Origin: a virus
Virus record (IMG/VR): IMGVR_UViG_3300002835_000752
Location: 1-30,605 of that record
Length of the DNA: 30,605 nt
Strand: one strand, 5' to 3'
Shown: one piece after another, positions 21,481 to 30,129 of the stretch
Layout of the letters: each line of letters begins with the position of its first letter
How positions within the stretch are numbered: position 1 is the first letter of the stretch
The notes under the pieces: generated by a model
Told to the model about the DNA's origin: nothing
The model's database searches: none
The model's input: the letters and a program-made list of their open reading frames with translations, nothing else
Made by a program: the position numbers and the translations under genes

Positions 21481-24400
21481 TAGAATATTCTAGCGCCTTT
21501 TAATCTAAATTTAGTTTCATTAATTGGTTGAGTATAGGTTGTTTTAGCCATCCATTTATCTCCTCTATCAAAATATCTTTCATTAAAAGTATTAGTAAAT
21601 ACTTGTGCTTTATCCGGATCAGATACATTTAATTTACTTGATATATTATTAAATGCGGTGTATCCACTACTGTATATCATTCCTGCTAAAGAAATTTGGA
21701 AATGACCAGAACCTGTAAAGCTATAAGTTTTATTAAATGATACAGGAGTTAAAGATCTAGGTAAAGTACTAGTAAATAAAGCACTTCCGCTAATTAAATC
21801 TACTTCATTACCATCTTTAGTAACCATCATATAAATACTTCCACTAGCTACTTGTTCATTTTGGTTTACAATATTAAATGTTTGATAGTAGTTAAAGTTT
21901 AAATCAAAACTAGCAGATACTCCTTCTTCTAAATAAAAAGAAGCTGCTAATTTTGGTGTTCTCCAGTCTCCATTTGCTCCTGTTTGTCTATAAAATCTAT
22001 AGTATTCTTCTTCTGCTTTTTTAACCCACCATCCTGAAGAGTTTGTCCAAACATCGTATCCTAATCTATTATAATCTTTTATATAATTAGTAATATACCA
22101 TGTTGGTTTTGCCATACCGTAGTTTATAGCTGATATAGATGTAACAATTGTTGGTGTTATTCGTCTTGCATCCATTCCTCCTCTTTTTGGTAAAATAAAA
22201 GGTGTAGTAAATGGTTTATCCATAAAAGTTGAAGCAAAGAAAACAGATCCACCTTGGTTTATATAACCAAATCGGTTATTATCTACTATATAATTAACGT
22301 TAGTACCTATATTATCTGTAGATATACTAGGAGCAAATTGTCCTGTTACTCCTTCAGCTGCATTTCTTCTTATTACAAATAGAGTTGAATATGGAGTAGA
22401 ATAAACAATATTAGCATTAGCAGTAGTAAATGATGGTAATGGTAAGTTTCCTCCTAATACATAATTATAAGAAAATACATTTAAACTAAAATGAGCAGTC
22501 ATTCCTATTATACCTCCAATTCCATAGTATACATTTCCTGTACTAACAAGAGGTGAGGATGTTGCTGGTGTGTCTGAATTTTGGTAAATTTGGAAAAATC
22601 CAGAAAATAAATTATGTCTATCTGCCATTCCTGCTTTTCCGGAATGGAACATAATACCTTGAGAGTTATTAAAACAATTATAAAAAGTACACCCTTGAAC
22701 TAATCCCATATAGTTAAACCATCCATTGTATTGAATAGCAAATCCTGAGTATAGATAATTAGTAGATGTTCCAATAAATGGATAACTACCATTTACATGT
22801 TGAAAACCAACATTATTAAATAACATTCTTCTTACTGGTTGGTTAGTGTTACCTAATACTGCTATTCTTCCTGTATTCCATGATCCAGTATGAGCAAAAG
22901 ATCCTGAAAAGTTAAGTTGTTTGTTTAATTTAACAACATATGCTCCTTTTTCAATAGTTCCTTCTTCAAAAGGATAATCTAAATAAATAACATTTCCTGC
23001 ACTTTTACTAACAATTTTATATTCTTGAGTAAATCTATCTAAGAAACTAGAAGTATTAGCACTAGAACTAACAAACAATAAAGCTGAGTAGTTTCTAGCT
23101 TCAGCTATTGGTTGCATATTATTTCTAGAAATAATAGCTAATGAATCACCAATATTTAAGTCAGAAGCATTGTTTACTTGTAAACTATTAGAAACATTAT
23201 ATCTTACTCTATATCCTCTAAAGTTATTAAAAATATTTGCGGTTCTTGTAGTACCATTGGTTTCAATTCTTAAAAATCTATAAGTATGAGGACCTCCTAC
23301 ATTAAAGTTTCTAAAGGTTTCTGTATTTGCACGGAATCTTTCATCAATAATAGAAGATGTTAACGGAATCCAATTAGAAGCTGTTACAAAAGAACCAGTA
23401 ATATCATTACTTCCTGAGAATTGTATTCCTCGAGAAGCTGTCATGTTTTGTAAATTAAGAGAAAAGTTTTCTAAAAATGCTACTTTATTAAAAGTTACAG
23501 GTTGACCAAAATCAATAATTACACTTCTAGTAAAAGCCGTTCCTAAATCATAGGTTTGGTTCACATCATTTGTTAATCTCCAAAACTGACCAGCATCTAT
23601 TGTTTTACTACCTGAACTGTTGTTACCGAATATATAAGGGAAACTACCAGATATATTTGTGCTTCCACTTAATGGATTAGTTGTTGCGTATTCTGCTGCT
23701 CCTCTGTATGCAAAAGTATAATCTAAATGCTCTAAAGGATCAGTAACTATTGAAAACAACTTAGTTACTCTATTACCAGCAGCATGGGTATATTCAATAC
23801 CAGTTTCATACATTATTTGACCAGCAGAAGCCGTCACTGGTGAGTCTAGGGTTATTAATTGACCTTTTTGGTATACTTTATATCGAGTACATACTAAACA
23901 GTTATTACCGTTTGTATATAAACCTACTCTACCCCATAAAGTACCAGCAATAGCTACTTCATTTAATATTTCAACATCATTAACATATCCTTTTATAAAA
24001 CCACGAGATGCTTCTAAAGTAATTTTCTTAAATCCATCTTGAGAAAAACTACCTGTATAACTACCATTATATATTGTGTTATTATAGTTTTTCTGTCTTA
24101 AGTAAAATCTTTGGTTTTGAGGATCTATTACAAATGCTGTTCTTAGTGGTTGTGTTGTAGGAGCTGATAAAGGTGAAGTTGAATCAAAGTCTGATTGAGG
24201 TTCTGATTGGATGTATACACCATATTCTGCTCTACTACCAGATCCATTAGTAACGTTTCTTAAATTAGAAACCCAAGCCTCTACTTTAACATTATCTAAC
24301 ATAATGTTTTTTACAAACAAATGTCGGTATTGATTAGTAGTAAATTGAGTTAAACCTAATCCAGGAAATAATGTCCAGTCATTAAAATAAAAAGAACGAG

Positions 24401-25556
24401 TAATATCTGTATCCCATTCAGATAATGTTGATCCTGATTGGAAATTATAGTCAGCTAATTCTAAATCATATACAGAAGCGGTTAATATTGTTCTATATTG
24501 ATTTCCAATTAATATTTTATCTCCTGCTTTAAAACGTTCTTCATCAATAACTATTTGAGTAGCTGATTGAGTTGTTAGGATTTTTCCTTCTAAACCGTTT
24601 AATCGTTTTATATATAATCTTTTATTAGGAGTATCTTTATAAGTTACTTCTACAACTTCATCCCAAGAAGAAATTTGATTTACATAAGGAGCTCTTAAAC
24701 CTGCTAAAACTCCATTATCTGTACGAGATTGAGTTAAAAATGTTTCTCCTATAAATAATGGATCTTCAACTTCAAAGTTTGAAACATTATTTACAGTAAT
24801 ATAATAATCCCCAACAGCAGCACTTTGTGATAAAATAGAATTTGTTCTTACCTCAGGACCATCTATAATAAGATGTTGCATTGGGAAGTTGTTAACAATT
24901 AATCCACTAGTATTTAATAAGTTACCAGTTTCTGTACTAGCTGTTGGATAGTTTTTATTAAATCTAAATAAAGCAGAACCTGTCATTCTAAAGGTTCCAT
25001 CATTTAATACAACATATCCGTTAGGAGCAAGTACAGATCCACTTCTAAGTAATAATTCACCACCATTTTCAATAGTTAATGCTGGTATTCCAGATGATGA
25101 TGTAGATAATACTATTTCTCCACTAGAACTAGGAATAAATATTTGTCCTGGTTTGAAATGAATAACTGATGCATTTAGAATTAATCCTCCTTTTTTAGAA
25201 GGTAAAGATTCAGTAATTGGATAAATATCTAGACTCCAAGAATAATAAGAAGTATCAATAGAACAACTAATAAATTGGGTTGCACTACATGTTACATAAT
25301 TAATTTTAAGTTCTTCGTCTCTATCTGTATAAGTATAAAATGAATTTGAAACAGGAAAACCTATAGTAGAAGCTACGTTTAATGTTTGTTGTCCTACCCA
25401 AGGTTGGTAACCTGCTGCTAAGTTAATAGTAGTTCTTAAACCTCTAATAAAAACCTGATCACTGGATGTTGGGACAATACCTCCATACCATACAGAAGTA
25501 TCATTCCAACTAGCGGAATCAAAGTAAGAGCCTGATATTGAGAATATTTGGGCCAT
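21480..25556 (-). CDS. Giant multidomain adhesin, paralogue 2
   Basis: 1358 residues. N-terminus G8-like: SASWNDTSVWYGGIVPTSSD at 14-33 followed by beta-helix-like strands to ~235. A hinge (VGDYYITVNNVSNFEVED, 248-265), a KILTTQSATQIVIDEERFKA block at 325-344, a LamG/concanavalin-like region ~385-565, a discoidin-like (F5/8 C) region ~590-785 ending HTYRFLRIETNGTTR, then a right-handed beta-helix-like stretch ~880-1100 and a C-terminal domain ending KFRLKGARIF. No signal peptide. Likely a large virion adhesin or tail spike with possible polysaccharide binding; no catalytic residues can be assigned. It parallels the 1427-residue gene throughout. Possible alternative: glycan depolymerase. Confidence 0.82.
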   Translation of the reverse strand: MAQIFSISGSYFDSASWNDTSVWYGGIVPTSSDQVFIRGLRTTINLAAGYQPWVGQQTLNVASTIGFPVSNSFYTYTDRDEELKINYVTCSATQFISCSIDTSYYSWSLDIYPITESLPSKKGGLILNASVIHFKPGQIFIPSSSGEIVLSTSSSGIPALTIENGGELLLRSGSVLAPNGYVVLNDGTFRMTGSALFRFNKNYPTASTETGNLLNTSGLIVNNFPMQHLIIDGPEVRTNSILSQSAAVGDYYITVNNVSNFEVEDPLFIGETFLTQSRTDNGVLAGLRAPYVNQISSWDEVVEVTYKDTPNKRLYIKRLNGLEGKILTTQSATQIVIDEERFKAGDKILIGNQYRTILTASVYDLELADYNFQSGSTLSEWDTDITRSFYFNDWTLFPGLGLTQFTTNQYRHLFVKNIMLDNVKVEAWVSNLRNVTNGSGSRAEYGVYIQSEPQSDFDSTSPLSAPTTQPLRTAFVIDPQNQRFYLRQKNYNNTIYNGSYTGSFSQDGFKKITLEASRGFIKGYVNDVEILNEVAIAGTLWGRVGLYTNGNNCLVCTRYKVYQKGQLITLDSPVTASAGQIMYETGIEYTHAAGNRVTKLFSIVTDPLEHLDYTFAYRGAAEYATTNPLSGSTNISGSFPYIFGNNSSGSKTIDAGQFWRLTNDVNQTYDLGTAFTRSVIIDFGQPVTFNKVAFLENFSLNLQNMTASRGIQFSGSNDITGSFVTASNWIPLTSSIIDERFRANTETFRNFNVGGPHTYRFLRIETNGTTRTANIFNNFRGYRVRYNVSNSLQVNNASDLNIGDSLAIISRNNMQPIAEARNYSALLFVSSSANTSSFLDRFTQEYKIVSKSAGNVIYLDYPFEEGTIEKGAYVVKLNKQLNFSGSFAHTGSWNTGRIAVLGNTNQPVRRMLFNNVGFQHVNGSYPFIGTSTNYLYSGFAIQYNGWFNYMGLVQGCTFYNCFNNSQGIMFHSGKAGMADRHNLFSGFFQIYQNSDTPATSSPLVSTGNVYYGIGGIIGMTAHFSLNVFSYNYVLGGNLPLPSFTTANANIVYSTPYSTLFVIRRNAAEGVTGQFAPSISTDNIGTNVNYIVDNNRFGYINQGGSVFFASTFMDKPFTTPFILPKRGGMDARRITPTIVTSISAINYGMAKPTWYITNYIKDYNRLGYDVWTNSSGWWVKKAEEEYYRFYRQTGANGDWRTPKLAASFYLEEGVSASFDLNFNYYQTFNIVNQNEQVASGSIYMMVTKDGNEVDLISGSALFTSTLPRSLTPVSFNKTYSFTGSGHFQISLAGMIYSSGYTAFNNISSKLNVSDPDKAQVFTNTFNERYFDRGDKWMAKTTYTQPINETKFRLKGARIF

Positions 25557-25558
25557 TA

Positions 25559-25804
25559 TTATCCTATTTTTTGTTTAATTTTTTGTAAATATGCTAAAGC
25601 AACAAATACTGAAGGGTCAGTATTAGGGTGTTTAGATTCTTCTTCTAGTTCTAAAATCTTTTGATCAATTTCTTCTATTGAAAATGAAACTTGGTTATTT
25701 GTAGATAAAACTTGAGATTCTTTATTGTAATCCCAAAGTCCATAATACATAGAACTATATACATACGTCCATCTTTCACCTAAAATTTGAATTACATCAT
25801 TCAT
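25559..25804 (-). CDS. Small helical protein between the two giant adhesins
   Basis: 81 residues. The N-terminal half (IQILGERWTYVYSSMYYGLW) is aromatic; the second half is helical and charged (FSIEEIDQKILELEEESKHP, then VFVALAYLQKIKQKIG). Function unrecognised. It lies 2 nt before the 1358-residue gene and has a motif copy 5 nt upstream, so it probably leads the message for that gene. Position and helicity suggest an assembly factor for the giant protein, but that is guesswork. Confidence 0.75.
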   Translation of the reverse strand: MNDVIQILGERWTYVYSSMYYGLWDYNKESQVLSTNNQVSFSIEEIDQKILELEEESKHPNTDPSVFVALAYLQKIKQKIG

Positions 25805-25809
25805 ACACT

Positions 25810-25818
25810 TATAAATAT
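25810..25818 (-). promoter_or_regulatory. Late-promoter-like motif, 5 nt before a start codon
   Basis: The coding strand reads ATATTTATAAGTGTATG. The 9-mer ends 5 nt before the ATG at 25804, in the 31-bp gap between the two giant adhesin units. Confidence 0.58.
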
Positions 25819-25835
25819 TTAATTTTTTTGTTTTA

Positions 25836-28800
25836 TTAAAATAATTTTGCTCCTTTTAATCTAAATTTTTGTTCTGGGTTTCCATAAATACTTGTTGCTT
25901 TTCTAATAGTTTTATCTTCATTTGAAGTAAAATTTTTCATAGTAAAAGAATTATGAGTTAAATAAGCATCATTTTCACTTGGGGTTTTAAATGTACTATC
26001 TAGATTTTTAAATTCTAAATATCCCCTAGCAGCGGCTGTTCCTATCCATATATAGTAACTGCCTTCTCCTTCAAATGTAAAAGTTTTAGTATATGTAGTA
26101 AAGTTTTTAGATTTAGGTATTATTTCATATGGAATTTCATTAGGTAATATACTTTTACCATTTTTTGTTGCTACTAAAAACAAAGCCCCAGCATCATTTC
26201 CTTTTCTTACCCATTCATCTCTTTCTTGAGGAAACAAGTTAGTACCAAAACTTTGAGTAGTAAAGAAATTCAGTTGAGCTATTTGATCTATATTATTAAA
26301 ATAATCAAAATTAATAGTAAAAGAGGAAGTTGTTGCCGTATTTACTTCAGCACCAGCTGACCAAAGAGCATATTGAATACTCAAATTGTTCATGGCATTA
26401 TTTGATACAGGATAATATCTATAATTATCTAAATCATAGAATTTAATAAAATATCCTTTGACTGTTGTCCAAATATCATATCTCCATCTATTAAAGTTTT
26501 TAATATAATAAGTAGGAAGTCCAGCTTCAGCAAAATCACCCATACCTGTGTATGTTTGGACTACCCATGATGATAAAGGACTTAAAGAATTGTAGGCTGG
26601 TTTTTGGTCTGATCCTCCTCTTTCAGGCCAAAGAATTTCATCATTAGCCCAATCTGGACTAAGTCCTCCACCACCTGCCCATCCCCAAGATGCTTGAATT
26701 TTATTATTTTTTACAATTATATTAGCTGGTCTTTCATATATGTTGGAGTTAGCATTAAATTGAGAATGCATACTACCTACACCCATACCTAAATTTCTTA
26801 AATATCTCCATTTACTAGAATAACCATTTCTATTAAATCCACTAGCACCCGTTGATACACCAGCACCTCCAAATAAATTATCTGCTCCTCCAAATAAATT
26901 ATGAGAACAATTTACATAACCAAATCTATTATTTCCAAAGACAGTATTATTAGTTACAACATTACCTGTAAATATTTTTGATGCTTGTCCAAAATCATTA
27001 CCTACTGCAAAAATGGAACCCAAACCATTCATTATATTATATATACTGTTTTTTCTAAATAACATTCCATTAATACCGAATTGACTTCCTTCAAAGAAAA
27101 ATCCACCATTTTGAAAATTAAAGTTATTATATAAACTATTACCTTGAAATATATATAAACCAAAAGGAGTATTTTGTGTTGGTCCCATTATTGGGATGTT
27201 TTGAAATTGAGCATAGTTAGGAAGGGCATTATTTGTATGTTGAAAACTTACATTTTTTATTTTTAAGTTATTTTGATAAAAAAATGATCGTGTACTATAG
27301 TTACCTACAATCCCTTGTCCTGCTCTATAAGATCCAGAATCATATGAACCAGATAAAGTTAAACCACGATTAACTTTTACAACTCTTGATCCTTTTGCTA
27401 AAGGGAATGTATTATAAATTCTATCTAAAGTTAATACACTTCCAGAAATAGCGGTAATAGTATGATGATCGGGATAATAATCTAATAATTCATGTGAACC
27501 CGAATTTTGGTTAATAAAAGGAACAAGTTGAGTCATTCCAATATTGTGTCTATTAATTTGGTTATTAGGAATAATTACTATTTGATCTCCTACATTAAAA
27601 TCAGAAGCATTATTAACTTGGATTCTAGGATTATTTGAACCAGAATCAAAATTTCTTACAAATAACGATCTAATTGGGTTTGTATTATTACCAAAACTAG
27701 TATTTGTACTACCGTTTGAAACTCCACTAAAAGTAAATCTAACATAACGATATGTTACTTTTGGAAAATTAAAATCTCTAATTCCATCAGTATGAATTCT
27801 ACTTCGTCTATCAATACCCCCAGTAATAGGAAACCAAGTAATAGCATCTAAACTACCGGACACTGAATTAGGGAATACAGATTGAGTATAGTTTTGTCCC
27901 ACCCCACCAAAATATTCAATAAATCCAGCGTTAGAGAATGTGGTTGGTATTTCTAAATCAATAGTTATATTCCTGTTATCATTACCATTTCCTAACTGAA
28001 TATAGTTTGAAACCCATGCGTCTTGTATTAGTAAAGTACCAGCATTAGTTCCAGGGTTATTATGTAAACTTGTTGTGTTATTTGTTTGAAAAATATATGG
28101 AAAATTTCCAGTATTATTATATTCTGAGGTGCCTATATAGGCGTGAGCTAAGTTATTATGATCTAAAAGATTAGTAATTGTTGAACTTAATTTAGTTACT
28201 TTACTACTTGAAGGATGATAAAACTCGGTTCCTGTTTCATAAAATGTATCTCCTACACTTGCTGTTACACCAACATTTAAAGTAATTCTTTGACATTTAG
28301 CAAAAGTTCTAGCACGGGTAGCTATTAATCTGTGACTATATGAAAAAATACCATTTCTTCCCCAAAAAGCTCCTGTTTTTACTGGTTGTTCTGCTACTTG
28401 AACATTATTAATATATCCTCTAATAAATCCTTTAGTATATTCTAATCCTAATTTATATTCTCCTAAATAAGGACTTGTTATTCCACATCCTGTTAAATCT
28501 ATACTGTTAGAAATAGAATAACCAGGTTCATATCTAGGATTTAAAAAGAAAAATCCTCTTGTGGGTTGAACTCCTAAATATGTTCTATATAAAGCGGTGC
28601 TAGATCCAGCACCTTCTAGGGGTTGAATAGTGTTTACATAATCATCATTTCCTAATTCTGAGTTGATGAAAATTCCAAAATATGTTCTTGTATCAGAATC
28701 AACGTTATTAAATGAATAGCTATTTGGATTACTTCCTGTTGCTCCTTGTGGGATATTTCTTAACCATACTTCCCATTTAACTTTATCTCTTACAACTGTT

Positions 28801-30119
28801 TTTTCCATAGTATGGCGATATTGGAATTGGGAGTTTTGTTGATAATCAACTAATCCAACACCAGGAACTAAACTCCAACCTTGGAAATATTCACTTCGAG
28901 TATTATTAGTTTCAAAATTAGCTAATGATGCTGTAGGGTTTGTAAAATCATAATCATTTAATAAAAAATCATAGTCTTCTACATTAGTAATAGTAGCAAC
29001 TTGATTATTAATTACTATTTTATCTCCTATATTCCATCTTTCTTCATCTACTATCCATTGAGTTGCGCTTTGGGTAGTTAAAATTTTAGATTCAATACCA
29101 TTGTGTTTTTCAATATATAGTTTGTTAGTATCTTTTCCTACAACATAAAAAGATTCATCTTCACTACTTACAGTTCTATTAAAACTATATTCTGCTCTAA
29201 AACCACTATCTTCTCTAGGTAAAAGAGGTTCTTCTTCACCAACATGTATCCAATCTCCTACTTCAAAGGAAGAAGAATTTAAAACATTTAAAAAAGGATC
29301 TCCAACAGAAGAACTAGTTATTAGGTCAGTATTAGTTCTTACTTCTGGTCCTTCTAATTCAATATTTGAAAAATTATAAGAAGATTGAGAAATAAAAGTT
29401 ACTTGATTTAAATCAGTAACATTTGTTCCAACAGATCCTGTCCATGGATTATTATAAGCAATAGTTACAGACCCAGATATTTTTAACTCACCATCATTTA
29501 CTTGAATAAAATTTCTTAGTCTTATAGAAGCGCTATCCTGTATATGTAATTTACCACCATTTTGAAGAGTAACTCTATAAATATCTACTTGATCTGAACC
29601 TGAAATTGATATGACTCCTGGTTGGAAGAATAAACCTGAGTTTCTATACATTAACCATCCTCCGTTTTGTGATGGAAAGGGGGAATCATTTGGGAAAGAA
29701 GCAGAAGCCCAGTTAAAAAATGAATTGTCTACTGAGCAACTTCTAAATGTACTACCTAAATTAGTTCCATAAAAATTATATCCTTTGTAATCAATTTTAA
29801 CTAAAGCATTTCGGTTAGTAAAAGTATACAAAGAACCAGATTGAGGGAAAGGGAAACCATTAGCTGGAATTATTCCTGATCCTGTAGTAGTTTCTTGGAA
29901 TACATTTATATCTCTATATCCAGGCCAATAGGTTATACCATTAGCTACTGAAAAACCTGTAGTTCCTACTACTGTATCAGCGTCGTTTAATATAAATCTA
30001 TGTCCCTGAATCATTACATCATCACTTGCTGTAGGTACTATACCTCCAATCCAAATTGAAGGGTCATTCCACGAAGCGGTTCCGAAAAAAATATTATAAG
30101 ATGAACTTATTGCAGGCAT
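25836..30119 (-). CDS. Giant multidomain adhesin, paralogue 1
   Basis: 1427 residues, the largest gene here. G8-like start (TASWNDPSIWIGGIVPTASD, 14-33), beta-strand repeats to ~260, a SVGDPFLNVLNSSSFEVGDW hinge at 271-290, KILTTQSATQWIVDEERWNI at 345-364, a LamG-like region ~405-620 (GEYKLGLEYTKGFIRGYINN), a discoidin-like region ~640-830 (VTYRYVRFTFSGVS), a second IQVNNASDFNVGDQIVII hinge, an Asn-rich beta-helix-like stretch, and a C-terminus ending KFRLKGAKLF. The domain order equals that of the 1358-residue paralogue. Probably an adhesin or spike binding host glycans. It begins 10 nt after the upstream fibre gene without Shine-Dalgarno or motif, so it depends on a promoter further upstream. 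Confidence 0.83.
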   Translation of the reverse strand: MPAISSSYNIFFGTASWNDPSIWIGGIVPTASDDVMIQGHRFILNDADTVVGTTGFSVANGITYWPGYRDINVFQETTTGSGIIPANGFPFPQSGSLYTFTNRNALVKIDYKGYNFYGTNLGSTFRSCSVDNSFFNWASASFPNDSPFPSQNGGWLMYRNSGLFFQPGVISISGSDQVDIYRVTLQNGGKLHIQDSASIRLRNFIQVNDGELKISGSVTIAYNNPWTGSVGTNVTDLNQVTFISQSSYNFSNIELEGPEVRTNTDLITSSSVGDPFLNVLNSSSFEVGDWIHVGEEEPLLPREDSGFRAEYSFNRTVSSEDESFYVVGKDTNKLYIEKHNGIESKILTTQSATQWIVDEERWNIGDKIVINNQVATITNVEDYDFLLNDYDFTNPTASLANFETNNTRSEYFQGWSLVPGVGLVDYQQNSQFQYRHTMEKTVVRDKVKWEVWLRNIPQGATGSNPNSYSFNNVDSDTRTYFGIFINSELGNDDYVNTIQPLEGAGSSTALYRTYLGVQPTRGFFFLNPRYEPGYSISNSIDLTGCGITSPYLGEYKLGLEYTKGFIRGYINNVQVAEQPVKTGAFWGRNGIFSYSHRLIATRARTFAKCQRITLNVGVTASVGDTFYETGTEFYHPSSSKVTKLSSTITNLLDHNNLAHAYIGTSEYNNTGNFPYIFQTNNTTSLHNNPGTNAGTLLIQDAWVSNYIQLGNGNDNRNITIDLEIPTTFSNAGFIEYFGGVGQNYTQSVFPNSVSGSLDAITWFPITGGIDRRSRIHTDGIRDFNFPKVTYRYVRFTFSGVSNGSTNTSFGNNTNPIRSLFVRNFDSGSNNPRIQVNNASDFNVGDQIVIIPNNQINRHNIGMTQLVPFINQNSGSHELLDYYPDHHTITAISGSVLTLDRIYNTFPLAKGSRVVKVNRGLTLSGSYDSGSYRAGQGIVGNYSTRSFFYQNNLKIKNVSFQHTNNALPNYAQFQNIPIMGPTQNTPFGLYIFQGNSLYNNFNFQNGGFFFEGSQFGINGMLFRKNSIYNIMNGLGSIFAVGNDFGQASKIFTGNVVTNNTVFGNNRFGYVNCSHNLFGGADNLFGGAGVSTGASGFNRNGYSSKWRYLRNLGMGVGSMHSQFNANSNIYERPANIIVKNNKIQASWGWAGGGGLSPDWANDEILWPERGGSDQKPAYNSLSPLSSWVVQTYTGMGDFAEAGLPTYYIKNFNRWRYDIWTTVKGYFIKFYDLDNYRYYPVSNNAMNNLSIQYALWSAGAEVNTATTSSFTINFDYFNNIDQIAQLNFFTTQSFGTNLFPQERDEWVRKGNDAGALFLVATKNGKSILPNEIPYEIIPKSKNFTTYTKTFTFEGEGSYYIWIGTAAARGYLEFKNLDSTFKTPSENDAYLTHNSFTMKNFTSNEDKTIRKATSIYGNPEQKFRLKGAKLF

Positions 30120-30129
30120 AATTTTTTTA

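Noticed and set aside
29576-29584. Motif copy (ATATTTATA on the coding strand) within the 1427-aa gene
   Set aside because: Far inside the reading frame with no following gene start; treated as chance.
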